The notes under the pieces were generated by a model that saw only the letters and a list, made by a program, of their open reading frames with translations, was not told the origin of the DNA and did not search any database. The translations under genes and the position numbers were made by a program. This document shows, piece by piece, positions 36,702 to 46,478 of a DNA stretch of 64,000 nucleotides (the first letter of the stretch is position 1; the number at the start of each line of letters is the position of its first letter). Source of the DNA: Xanthomonas hyacinthi (GTDB lineage Bacteria > Pseudomonadota > Gammaproteobacteria > Xanthomonadales > Xanthomonadaceae); the NCBI RefSeq assembly GCF_009769165.1, contig NZ_CP043476.1, positions 1,240,001-1,304,000 on the forward strand, written 5' to 3'.

Positions 36702-37720
36702 ACGCCGCGCCGCTCGCCACGCTGGCGCAGGCCATCGGTCTGGCGCTGTTGCTCGCGCATGGTGCCGCACGTGCGCAGCATGTGCATGCGCCTGGAACTG
36801 CCGATGCCGACATCGCAGCAGCAGCCGCACCGGTATCTACATCCGCACCTGCGGCCTGCGTGTGTCCGCCGCCCGACGACGGGATGCAGCCGGAAACTGG
36901 GCAATCGGGACCAGGGACCGGGAACCGGGGACCCGGAAAAGCACAAGCGCGCCGCGCGCGCGCTGGCGCCGCGGCTGCGTGCACCTGCGCCACCGCGGCC
37001 GCATTGCCGCGCGAGCCAATCCCGCCGCTCACCGACGCCGACCGCGCCGCCGCATTCCCGGTCCTGCGTACGCACACGATGCTGCATGCACCGTCGCGCA
37101 CCGGCTACCTGCTGTTCGACCGGCTGGAGGGCTGGGATGCCGACCACGGCAGCGGCCAGGCCTGGGAAGCCAGCGCCTGGTACGGCGGCGACATCGACCG
37201 GCTGTGGCTGCGCAGCGAAGGCGAGCGCAGTGGCGGCCGCACCGAAGCGGCGGACCTGGAGGCGCTGTACGGCCATGCGGTCTCGCCGTGGTGGGACCTG
37301 CTGGTCGGCGTGAAGCAGGACGTCGCCCCGGGCGATGCGCGCACCTCGGCCGCGTTCGGCGTGCAGGGCATGGCGCCGTACAAGTTCGAGGTCGCGGCCA
37401 CGCTGTACGTCGGCGCAGGCGGCAAGGCCAGCGCACGCGTGCAGGGCGAATACGAGGTGCTGCTGAGCAACCGCTGGATCCTGCAGCCGCGGCTGCAAGC
37501 GGATGCGGCGTTCGCCGACGACCGTGCGCACGGCGTCGGCAGCGGCCTGTCCACGCTCGAGGCCGGCCTGCGCCTGCGCTACGAGATCAGCCGCCGCTTC
37601 GCGCCGTATCTGGGCGTGGTCCACGAGCGCGCGTTTGGTGCGACCTCGGACTATCGGCGCGACGCGGGAGAAGCCGCGCGCGAGACGCGTGTCGTCGCCG
37701 GCGTACGCGTCTGGTTTTGA
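36698..37720 (+). CDS. copB: outer-membrane copper-resistance protein CopB
   Basis: 340 aa with a signal peptide (about residues 1-26, ending ARAQ). The C-terminal 230 residues form the CopB/PcoB beta-barrel: LLFDRLEGWDADHGSGQAWE, WYGGDIDRLWLRSEGERS, SPWWDLLVGVKQD, and a terminal aromatic strand ending VAGVRVWF. The N-terminal linker, normally Met/His-rich, is instead Ala/Pro/Cys-rich (CVCPPPDDG, CTCATAAA). It also contains a segment, about residues 66-82 (ETGQSGPGTGNRGPGK), encoded by a dispersed GGGAATCGGG-type repeat. The start overlaps the copA stop as ATGA. Confidence 0.92.
   Translation: MNAAPLATLAQAIGLALLLAHGAARAQHVHAPGTADADIAAAAAPVSTSAPAACVCPPPDDGMQPETGQSGPGTGNRGPGKAQARRARAGAAAACTCATAAALPREPIPPLTDADRAAAFPVLRTHTMLHAPSRTGYLLFDRLEGWDADHGSGQAWEASAWYGGDIDRLWLRSEGERSGGRTEAADLEALYGHAVSPWWDLLVGVKQDVAPGDARTSAAFGVQGMAPYKFEVAATLYVGAGGKASARVQGEYEVLLSNRWILQPRLQADAAFADDRAHGVGSGLSTLEAGLRLRYEISRRFAPYLGVVHERAFGATSDYRRDAGEAARETRVVAGVRVWF
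36898..36945 (+). repeat. dispersed GGGA(N)CGGGA repeat inside copB
   Basis: CTGGGCAATCGGGACCAGGG continues as GACCGGGAACCGGGGACCCGGAAAAGC. It is the same kind of G-rich pentamer/hexamer array, ending in GGAAAAGC, that lies between genes at 47755 and 62630. Its length keeps the frame open, so it became coding and adds a Gly/Pro/Asn segment to the CopB linker. Confidence 0.7.
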
Positions 37721-37768
37721 GCGGCCGCGGGAGGATTCTTTCCCGTCCATTTGAACGGCAATGGCCCT

Positions 37769-37834
37769 TGTAGGAGCGGCTGCAGCCGCGACAGGTTACC
37801 GATGGATCCTGTCGCGGCTGAAGCCGCTCCTACA
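37769..37834. repeat. REP palindrome between convergent copB and 37920 gene
   Basis: Two 27-nt arms (left beginning TGTAGGAGCGGCTGCAGCC, right its inverse with one mismatch) flank a 12-nt loop. The long hairpin is characteristic of Xanthomonas REP sequences. It stands between two converging genes. Confidence 0.9.
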
Positions 37835-37919
37835 CTGCTTCGCCAGCCGTACTGGCTCGACGCGCATCGTGCGCCACCACGGCGTCTAGCAACCGCTCAC
37901 TCGCGCGGGTCCCGGCCGC

Positions 37920-38393
37920 TCAAGCACGCAGCGAACCATCCTCACCGATCCGCCAGTCGCGCGGCGGACGCAGCGCACCCAGCGTGCGCACCAATTCCTG
38001 GTAGCTGCGCGCCAGCTGCCCGAACAACCCCGCATCGCTGGCGCGAGTCTCGGCCACTTCGTAATAGGCACCGCGACCCAGATCGATGAAGTAATCCACA
38101 CTGACCCGGCGCCGCGCGGCCACGCCGGGAAACAGGCCGGCGATCAGCAGACAGCCGTCGCCGACCTCGCGCAACGCATCGGCGCGCGCGCGCCCGACCT
38201 GCTCCTGTGCATGCAGCCAGGCGAGCGCCTGGGTGCGCGACAACAAGTGTCCATCGGCCTGGTAGCGCAGCAACACGAACACCAGATAGCTCTCGCGCGA
38301 CTCGTCCAGCGGCCGGCCCAGCCGCTGCCCTGCCTCGTGCACCAGCGCCTGCCACAGTTCGGCCGGCGCCCCCTGTCTGAAAGACTCGTACAT
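37920..38393 (-). CDS. hypothetical protein, conserved in style but unrecognised
   Basis: 157 aa, soluble, no signal peptide or membrane segment. The text is protein-like: MYESFRQGAPAELWQALVHE, an Arg/Leu-rich helix (LLRYQADGHLLSRTQALAWL) and a conserved-looking core (GDGCLLIAGLFPG, DYFIDLGRGAYYEVAETRAS). I do not recognise a family. The stretch YFIDLGRGAYYEVAE suggests a helical ligand-binding or toxin-partner fold, but that is a guess. The ATG at 38393 has GGAGGA 5-6 nt upstream. It is the last ordinary gene before the accessory operon. Confidence 0.75.
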   Translation of the reverse strand: MYESFRQGAPAELWQALVHEAGQRLGRPLDESRESYLVFVLLRYQADGHLLSRTQALAWLHAQEQVGRARADALREVGDGCLLIAGLFPGVAARRRVSVDYFIDLGRGAYYEVAETRASDAGLFGQLARSYQELVRTLGALRPPRDWRIGEDGSLRA

Positions 38394-38534
38394 GCGTCCT
38401 CCTGCGTGGTGGGAACCCTCGCCAGGAGCTTATGCATAACCTGGGCCATTGCGTTGGCAGCCGCCGGCCAAGGCTGCCAACCGTGGCGTCCCCGCTTGCG
38501 TGATGACAGCAAAGAATGCCTGCGCAGCAAGCGT
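38394..38534. other. left boundary of the accessory operon
   Basis: About 140 bp between the hypothetical gene and the stop of the methyltransferase. No gene, no terminator with a T-run and no insertion footprint could be seen. The GC content drops abruptly just to the right, marking the junction. Confidence 0.4.
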
Positions 38535-39587
38535 CTAGGGTCGGGCGCCTAGGAGCCCTGTTCGGAGGGCATTGGCGTGAGCCGTGATGAACGGCGGCGG
38601 CAGGGCATTCCCAATCATCAGCGCAATTGACTCCTTGCCATGCGCGACATCGAACTTGTACGACCGCGGGAAACCTTGCAGAACTGCGGCCTCTCGCAGA
38701 GTGATGGTTCTATTCTGCCCCGGGTGCAGGAACCGACCTTTTGAAGGATTATGGCAACCGCTAGTAATAGTAGGAGAAACATCATCCCAAGCCAGGCGCC
38801 CGTAGACATCACTGAAGCCGTCACTTCGCTTGTGGCAATCCAATTGGTATTGGACCGGCAGGTCGCTGCGGCTACCGCCATCTTTGGGTATCAGCGCGAT
38901 GAGATCCCGTACCTTCTGCGATCGACTCTCTCCCAGGCCATGAAGTTTGTCGCGTCCCTGACCCGGTTCAACTATGCCCTTGAGGGCCTGCCTAACCGTG
39001 AGGCGCTTCTTCGCTTTCTCTGCGACAGCGGGGAAATGAACCCTGGATGCAAGCATAATGAGCCTCTTGCGTCGCTGAGGTACTGAGTAGTCTGCAGCGT
39101 CCAGAACGTGAACAACTGTCTCGTAGCCAAGCGTGTGTAGCTTGCATCGCATGCCAAAGAATCGAGCATCCTTCGCTAGCGCTGGAACGTTTTCCAGCAT
39201 CACAGTCTTCGGCTCCATGATTTCAATGAAGCGAAGGAAGTCCTCAACAAGGTCGTTGCGGTCATCATTCACCGACGCCATCTTGTTTTTTGTACGAAGC
39301 CGAGAGAAGCCTTGACAAGGGGGGCAACCCGCCAGCAAATCCAAGTCTCCAACGGCTAAGCCCGAGTTCGCAAGGATTTGCGCAGGATCTAATTTGCGAA
39401 TGTCCTCAGGGTAGAGCCGAACTTCTGGGTGGTTGAGGCGATAGGTTTCCTGCGCCTTGCGCTCGACCTCGACGGCAGCAGCGACCGTGAATCCCGCCTC
39501 TTTGAGTCCAAGGCTCAGTCCACCGCATCCGCTGAAAAGATCAACGGCGTACAGCTTCTGTTCTTTGATTTTATTAGGGCGAGTCAT
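38535..39587 (-). CDS. DNA (cytosine-5)-methyltransferase
   Basis: 350 aa. The C5-MTase motifs are in order: I FSGCGG (18-23), IV GCPPCQGFS with catalytic Cys91, VI ENV (132-134), VIII QRRKR (171-175), and motif X near the end (LPPPFITAHANAL). The target-recognition region, about residues 185-290, is of average size. The enzyme transfers a methyl group from S-adenosylmethionine to cytosine C5 in an unknown site. It is the last gene of the operon. The 59-bp gap before it contains AT-rich text with a possible -10 (TTTAAT), so it may also have its own promoter. No vsr gene follows it. Confidence 0.94.
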   Translation of the reverse strand: MTRPNKIKEQKLYAVDLFSGCGGLSLGLKEAGFTVAAAVEVERKAQETYRLNHPEVRLYPEDIRKLDPAQILANSGLAVGDLDLLAGCPPCQGFSRLRTKNKMASVNDDRNDLVEDFLRFIEIMEPKTVMLENVPALAKDARFFGMRCKLHTLGYETVVHVLDAADYSVPQRRKRLIMLASRVHFPAVAEKAKKRLTVRQALKGIVEPGQGRDKLHGLGESRSQKVRDLIALIPKDGGSRSDLPVQYQLDCHKRSDGFSDVYGRLAWDDVSPTITSGCHNPSKGRFLHPGQNRTITLREAAVLQGFPRSYKFDVAHGKESIALMIGNALPPPFITAHANALRTGLLGARP

Positions 39588-39646
39588 TTGTACAAGACCA
39601 TTGGTTCTTTTGGATTAAAAGATATCGACCAACTACAGGCCGGGGC

Positions 39647-41479
39647 CTACGGAAGGTGCTTGACGAGTATCTGCGCAAGTTGGACCAACTCGGCGGACGT
39701 AGCACGATTGTCGGCGAGCAGCGTTTCTCCATGCATGTCGGTGCGTTCGTTGGTTGCATCTGGGCCGTACAACTCGACAGTCAAGGTACGCAATCGTTCT
39801 TTATAGTGTTGCGCTGTGGTAGCAGCAGGGTCACTTTTTCCTGCAGCGATGAGTACCAATGCCTCTGGGCACAGCGTCGGAATGAAGCGAACATTTTGTC
39901 TCAGCCACGCTAGATAGCTGCGCTGAACTGCAACCCGCTGAACTGTATTGCCACCAGCAACTCCACCGTCCACGGTGAAGGCAGGCTCCACACCTACGGC
40001 CTCTAAGATTCTTGCACCAAGGGTGCCATCATCGGCCACCGCGATAGTGGCAGGATCAACAAACTCATCCAACCGCTTCTTGTCGCCATCGAGCAGCACC
40101 AGCGTATGACCAGGCGCTGCCATGAGCACTGGCACTTGGTACTTCAAGATCGCCTCGGCACCGCCGCTCAGATACTCCACCTTAAAGATCGCTGCTTGAG
40201 CTTGGTCAGCGAGCGACAGCAGTGCCTGCTTAACGACTGATTTGGCTAGCTGGTCTTCCACGAGAACCCTCACCTCACCGCCTCCCAATGCCCCAAGCCG
40301 TCGGAATGCTGCGTACGGGTGGGTTGCCTGCAAGACAACAAAGCGACCGTCGTCAAGTTGATGGAAGGCCTTTATCGCATCATTCGGCAACGCAGTCACA
40401 AGATGGGGCGAGTGGGTCGAAAAGACAACTTGGAGTTGTCTGGTTCGGGCCATCTTCAAAAGGAACGCCAGCAGGCGTTCCTGCGCCCCAGGGTGTAGCG
40501 AGACCTCCGGCTCGTCCAGCAGGACGAGCGTACCTTTGTCAGCCCCAAGCACCTGCACCACGCAGCTGGTTACCGCGACCTCGCCGCTCCCGGCAAACGC
40601 CTCAGAGTAGCGCCCGTGCTTTGTCCGGAAAACGACGCTGAGACCACCGTCACCTTTGAAGAGCCTATGTCGAATCCACCGAGCCTCCACGTACTCTCGA
40701 CCCAGGACATAGCTGACCATTTCAAGCTCGCTCTTATCCAGAAGTCGGTTTTCGGTAGCCACCTTTTGGTTGCGATAGGTATATGAAGTGTTCTCGGCAT
40801 CGATAACGCGAGCAAGCAAATCGGCATCGTGTCGCACCTGGTCCATCTTGCTAGATATCCGAAGCGGTGACACCTTCGCCCCTTTTGCCGGCGGCGCATG
40901 AGGCACGGGCGCCTTGCCAAAGTAGAAGTACTTGTCAAACGCACTCAGCTCTTTTCGAAAGTTGATGTAAAGAACCTTGCGTGAAACCGGATTCCAACGA
41001 TCCTTAGACCGGCCACTGTAGGTCTTGTTCGCCTTTAATTGAGGCTCGACCATTTCGTCACCGACACTCTCCTTAGTGGGCTCCCAATAGTTGGGGTCGG
41101 GCAGTCCATTTCGAGACTTCCGCACTCTCGCCTTACGCGTCTCGACGACATCTTTGAGCGTGACATTGCGATGCCCGTATATGAAACGGCTTGGGCTACC
41201 TTCGCCTTCTTCGATAGGGTCAACCTTCGTGCTAAACCAATATTGACCGGTGGATCGACCCGCGGGCGCGCCGTACAGAGCGTTCAAAACCGAGGTCTTT
41301 CCAGACCCGTTGACCCCAACTAGAGCCGTGACTGGGAAAGTGAAGTCAATACGGGTTCCATCCGCGATATTTTTGAAGCGGGGGAACCGAATGTGGGTGA
41401 TGTAGCCGGGGAAAAATTCTTGGTACTTACCACGGCTCTGCTCAAGGCTAACCACCTCGTCGCTCAACTTCAACGTCAT
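39647..41479 (-). CDS. AAA/ABC-type ATPase with C-terminal TOPRIM-like half (OLD-type)
   Basis: 610 aa. Walker A is GVNGSGKTS (55-63) after FKNIADGTRIDFTFPVTALV, the typical N-terminal strand of SMC/RecF-like ATPases. The signature is GSGEVAV near 298, Walker B is LVLLDEPEVSLHP (318-330) and the H-switch is STHS (354-357). After residue 400 comes VRVLVEDQLAK with Glu408 and HTLVLLDGDKKR with Asp464/Asp466. These fit the acidic residues of a TOPRIM nuclease in OLD-family enzymes. Residues 64-297 form a long insert. The start is 12 nt after the Z1 gene. The protein may use ATP to control DNA cleavage. Confidence 0.9.
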   Translation of the reverse strand: MTLKLSDEVVSLEQSRGKYQEFFPGYITHIRFPRFKNIADGTRIDFTFPVTALVGVNGSGKTSVLNALYGAPAGRSTGQYWFSTKVDPIEEGEGSPSRFIYGHRNVTLKDVVETRKARVRKSRNGLPDPNYWEPTKESVGDEMVEPQLKANKTYSGRSKDRWNPVSRKVLYINFRKELSAFDKYFYFGKAPVPHAPPAKGAKVSPLRISSKMDQVRHDADLLARVIDAENTSYTYRNQKVATENRLLDKSELEMVSYVLGREYVEARWIRHRLFKGDGGLSVVFRTKHGRYSEAFAGSGEVAVTSCVVQVLGADKGTLVLLDEPEVSLHPGAQERLLAFLLKMARTRQLQVVFSTHSPHLVTALPNDAIKAFHQLDDGRFVVLQATHPYAAFRRLGALGGGEVRVLVEDQLAKSVVKQALLSLADQAQAAIFKVEYLSGGAEAILKYQVPVLMAAPGHTLVLLDGDKKRLDEFVDPATIAVADDGTLGARILEAVGVEPAFTVDGGVAGGNTVQRVAVQRSYLAWLRQNVRFIPTLCPEALVLIAAGKSDPAATTAQHYKERLRTLTVELYGPDATNERTDMHGETLLADNRATSAELVQLAQILVKHLP

Positions 41480-41491
41480 TGACTCACCACC

Positions 41492-43447
41492 TCAAATGGC
41501 AAACGCCAGCGCATAACGGCCGGCCGGAAAACGAATCTGCGGCCACCAAGCTGCTTGGTGCTTGCCGAAAGCTTTCGTGCGCATCATGAAGATTGTAATT
41601 CGATCGCTTGGGACCGTGCCCGCCTCTCCGCCAGACAGCACACCTTGAGTCTCACGGCGGCACTCCCTTAGGTCACGATCCCGGTCAACGTACGCGTACC
41701 CGGCTTCTTGATTCAGGATCTCCGCGCACTGCCTCAGTCCTTCCGCGATCGCAAATGGATCCCACACGTGCTCGGACTGCGAAGTATCCGGCGCCGTGAG
41801 CTTAACAAGCTGCCGCAGGTCTTCAATGGAAAATTCGACGTACTCTTTGTCACCGACATCAGACAACAGCTTGTCCAGCTTAGCCGTGTTTTTGGCAGAT
41901 GCATCGTCTCGAAGGATCTGTGCAGGGTTGTATGTGCCACCACCGGTATAAACGCCTATCGCGCCGGGCACGAGAACGTTGCGCCTGGTGGCTTGAAGCC
42001 CGTTCTCCAAATAGACCCCGCGGAACTCTTCGTCCGGACTATCCGCAATCAGCTTGCGCAGACTGCGCTCCATCTCGTTGATTGCACTGAACACCGCATG
42101 GAGCTCAGGAGGTAGCCATAGCCTTAGCAGACCGATGTCCTTTCGACGGTATCCGTACATGCGGGCATGCTGAAGCACGGTGTCCGCCTGTGGTGTCTTT
42201 GGATGCCGGCCGTAATAGCTCACCAACAAGTTTTTGATGGTCACCCCGCGGCCAAGCTTGTTGCCGCCGACAAAGAGGTTATAAGGGGCGTGGAGCGCAA
42301 CATCCTCATCGGTCTCACCGTTTACCAGCTTTACGTAGATTCCAGCCGACAAGAACTTGATCCGGCTCAGCAGACGATCAAAGTTAGCCTTTGCAAGCCC
42401 CCTGTGTGTGCTTGCGAGATCATCGAACGCAGCGCGGAGGCGAGAAATCAACTTTTCACTCTGTGCCTCTAGACCCGAAGCAAGATCGGATTTGTACTTC
42501 CGCAGCAGTTCAACGATATGCTTGTGGTCGTCCGTCCGCGTGCTGACGTGGCACAGGAATGCACATTTCTGGTCGGGTTGCACCTCACGCTTGTAGGTGG
42601 CTCCGATCATGAAAGTGTCCAGCGCGGCCAGGAGGGATGACGGAATCTGCGTGCCTGGCGTCGGCTGCATCCCAGCTGACAATGTCATCAAGTCAGTCAG
42701 TGAGAACTCGCGGACCAGATCATCGACGCCCGCGGCAAAAAAGTCCTCTCCGCCAACATAGTCCTTCCCTGGATGGCTGAGCACCGTGAACTTCGGGCGA
42801 AAGGCGTTCTCCCCCTGCTGCAGAAAAAGCGCTCCAGGCGTTGCCGTAACTTGCAGATACGTGTTCCTGTGAAAGAAGCTTCTAAGCTCTTCAATTTGAA
42901 GATTGATCTTGCTCTGGGAACCGTCGTTCTTTCGAGCCCTTGTGTTCAGGCTTGCCTGATCTGCCTCGTCGTCAATTATGAGGCAAGCAAGACCGCGGAC
43001 ATTGCCCCCTTTTAGGTTCTCAATGAGATTCTTGAGGATGCTGCCATTCTTTGTGACCACGATGGCGCAAGTGCTGCGCTTGAGGCGTTGTAGAAAGGTG
43101 CTCGGATCACGCAGATCCACCTTGCCAAGGATATCCATCCCAGGGAAGGCCTCCTGAATGCGGCCGCGAGTTTGCTCGTACAACGGGTCAATATCCGAGG
43201 TGAGTACGATCAGCGTACGGTACCCTTCATCAGCGCCCATGGCACCAGTGACGGCTAGCACTCCGGTCTTACCGCTTTGCACCAAGCCGTAGATCAGGCC
43301 ATTAGTCTGCTCATTGCCGCCAGTGAGAGGCTTGACCCACTTGCCCATGACCTCACTTGCCGTGGTGGCAATATCAGCCACCTCTTCAGCACTACCAACT
43401 TGCTGATGCAACAAGTTTAGTATCTCTTCAGTATGCCCGCCCTGCAT
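41492..43447 (-). CDS. Z1-domain SF2-like ATPase (putative endonuclease/translocase)
   Basis: 651 aa. GLVQSGKT at 54-61 is the Walker A. IIDDEADQAS (157-166) is Walker B/motif II and QVTATPGALF at 199-208 is motif III. In the second half, GGNKLGRGVTIKNLLVSYYG and LQHARMYGYRRKD resemble motifs V/VI. This is the Z1 (PF10593) family, found in methylase-linked restriction systems and thought to be an SF2 helicase-like nuclease or translocase. I start at MQGGHTEEILNLLHQQVGSA (43447), 5 nt after the preceding stop; upstream text in the same frame is not family-like. Confidence 0.9.
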   Translation of the reverse strand: MQGGHTEEILNLLHQQVGSAEEVADIATTASEVMGKWVKPLTGGNEQTNGLIYGLVQSGKTGVLAVTGAMGADEGYRTLIVLTSDIDPLYEQTRGRIQEAFPGMDILGKVDLRDPSTFLQRLKRSTCAIVVTKNGSILKNLIENLKGGNVRGLACLIIDDEADQASLNTRARKNDGSQSKINLQIEELRSFFHRNTYLQVTATPGALFLQQGENAFRPKFTVLSHPGKDYVGGEDFFAAGVDDLVREFSLTDLMTLSAGMQPTPGTQIPSSLLAALDTFMIGATYKREVQPDQKCAFLCHVSTRTDDHKHIVELLRKYKSDLASGLEAQSEKLISRLRAAFDDLASTHRGLAKANFDRLLSRIKFLSAGIYVKLVNGETDEDVALHAPYNLFVGGNKLGRGVTIKNLLVSYYGRHPKTPQADTVLQHARMYGYRRKDIGLLRLWLPPELHAVFSAINEMERSLRKLIADSPDEEFRGVYLENGLQATRRNVLVPGAIGVYTGGGTYNPAQILRDDASAKNTAKLDKLLSDVGDKEYVEFSIEDLRQLVKLTAPDTSQSEHVWDPFAIAEGLRQCAEILNQEAGYAYVDRDRDLRECRRETQGVLSGGEAGTVPSDRITIFMMRTKAFGKHQAAWWPQIRFPAGRYALAFAI

Positions 43448-43451
43448 GTCA

Positions 43452-43883
43452 TCACTCCCGTTCGTCGAGCAGTTTGACCCAGTCCGACGGAGCCACCTTG
43501 TTGGGTAATACTCCGTCTGGACCGCCGATTTCAAAATGCTGGCGGTGGCTGCGCCTGCAAGAGATGTGGAGTGCCGCACTTTTCACTTGCGCTACGCGCG
43601 CGTAGGCTTCATAGGGTAGCGCCGCCACCCCGTCAGCACCACAGATGAGTCCGATGACTAGGGGCATTTCCTGCGCCCGCTGCCTCAAGAGCAATTGTTC
43701 GTCGGGCATAAAGGTAAATCCCCAGGGGCTGCGTTTCGCCGTCGAATACTTCAAATGCACTTGAAGTCTGCCGTCCAAAACAAAGAGCGGCGGTGAGCGG
43801 CTGATACTGGTCAATCCGCTCGAACCGCGGATTACCTGGTAAAGAGCCGCACCCTCATAGAACTCTTGCTTCTGGATTCCCAT
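43452..43883 (-). CDS. 143-aa unknown protein heading the defence-like operon
   Basis: MGIQKQEFYEGAAL starts the protein; a Met two codons upstream at 43889 is possible. It has an alpha/beta sequence with FVLDGRLQVHLKYSTAKRSP (34-53), DEQLLLRQRAQEMPLVIGLI (61-80) and a late SALHISCRRSHRQHFEIGG-type segment. Glu10, Asp37 and Lys45 could form a PD-(D/E)xK-like nuclease site (His43 in place of the usual acid), but I do not recognise a family and the assignment is inference. Short spacing (4 nt) to the Z1 gene shows that the two are expressed together. It is the first gene of the operon. Confidence 0.75.
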   Translation of the reverse strand: MGIQKQEFYEGAALYQVIRGSSGLTSISRSPPLFVLDGRLQVHLKYSTAKRSPWGFTFMPDEQLLLRQRAQEMPLVIGLICGADGVAALPYEAYARVAQVKSAALHISCRRSHRQHFEIGGPDGVLPNKVAPSDWVKLLDERE

Positions 43884-44345
43884 ACGCACCGCTTAAACGA
43901 GGATGATCGAACTACATAGAGCTTCAGCCAAGCACCCCAGTTCACCAGCCGGGCGCACCATGTGCGCCAGTCCAGTACCACACCTTACCCTATTTCGCCT
44001 CTTACATCCATTAGAAAGTGTGTGGATTCAATATCTTGCCGCAGGCGGCATAGTGTTCAACCTAGGGGGCGTCAATGGCAAAACCCCTGAATCCAGGCAG
44101 CAATTATGTAGACATGCAACCACGACGTCCGAACCGCCAGCACGCTGACTATCGCCAACTCCGAAAAATCGATAGCTTCCATTTCACTTAGGCTGCAGGC
44201 CAGCGCGGGACAATGGATTGTTGGCAGCGCAATCGAAATCTCGAAGGTATGTTGTGGACAGAGAGCCGCAGGATGTCAGCCGTGTCGCGATGGCCTACTG
44301 CTACCCAACCGGCCTTATTTGTTCCCATCACGCGCCGCCGTGCTG
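43884..44345. other. right boundary of the accessory operon, downstream of glmS
   Basis: About 460 bp with no convincing gene. The operon promoter must lie in the part nearest 43884, which is less GC-rich (for example CACACTTTCTAATGGATG on the minus strand). A 38-codon plus-strand frame at 44075-44191 (MAKPLNPGSNYVD) is too short to call. The right end touches the glmS stop codon at 44346. No Tn7-type ends (TGTGGGCGGACA) or integrase were seen. Confidence 0.5.
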
Positions 44346-46178
<1,833 letters not shown>

Positions 46179-46340
46179 AGCCGCACCCTGCACCGAAAGA
46201 TCGCCATTCTAGCTTTGTCCGCTGAATGTCCTATAGGGCCTGCCGGCGCGACTTGAGCAGGTCAGCGCGCACCGAAGCGCGGCCCGCCGGCTAGCCTTGC
46301 CCCTCTCCACCGAGCCGGCGTGCCGCCGCCGACCGCTGCC

Positions 46341-46380
46341 GGACACAGTGTCCGCGAACGTGTCCGCGGACACGCGGACA
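46341..46380. promoter_or_regulatory. cluster of inverted repeats, predicted activator sites
   Basis: GGACACAGTGTCC is a near-perfect dyad (46341-46353). TGTCCGCG at 46349-46356 faces CGCGGACA at 46365-46372, and a second TGTCCGCG at 46361-46368 faces CGCGGACA at 46373-46380. TGTCCGCGGACA at 46361-46372 is a perfect palindrome. Such overlapping dyads, about 50-90 bp upstream of a sigma-54 promoter, are what an NtrC-type regulator binds. The regulator at 55275 is the obvious candidate. Confidence 0.6.
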
Positions 46381-46424
46381 GCCGTCCGCCCGAAAATAAC
46401 TGCAGCGCTTTCAACCACTTGCGA

Positions 46425-46440
46425 TTGGCATGCAGTGTGC
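46425..46440 (+). promoter_or_regulatory. predicted sigma-54 promoter
   Basis: TTGGCATGCAGTGTGC has GG at 46427-46428 and GC at 46439-46440 with exactly 10 bases between, and the wider match is TGGCAT-N5-GTGC, close to the -24/-12 consensus TGGCAC-N5-TTGC. The predicted start of transcription is about 46452, 27 bp before the ATG at 46479. Confidence 0.6.
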
Positions 46441-46478
46441 TTTGGATTCGTTCATTCTCCACTGCGCCGACCCGACCG

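Noticed and set aside
44075..44191. 38-codon plus-strand frame (MAKPLNPGSNYVD) beside the accessory operon
   Set aside because: Too short, no ribosome-binding site and no recognisable family.
44240..44345. Possible Tn7-like end near TGTTGTGGACAGAGAG
   Set aside because: The match to TGTGGGCGGACA is weak, there are no 22-bp repeats and no transposition genes.
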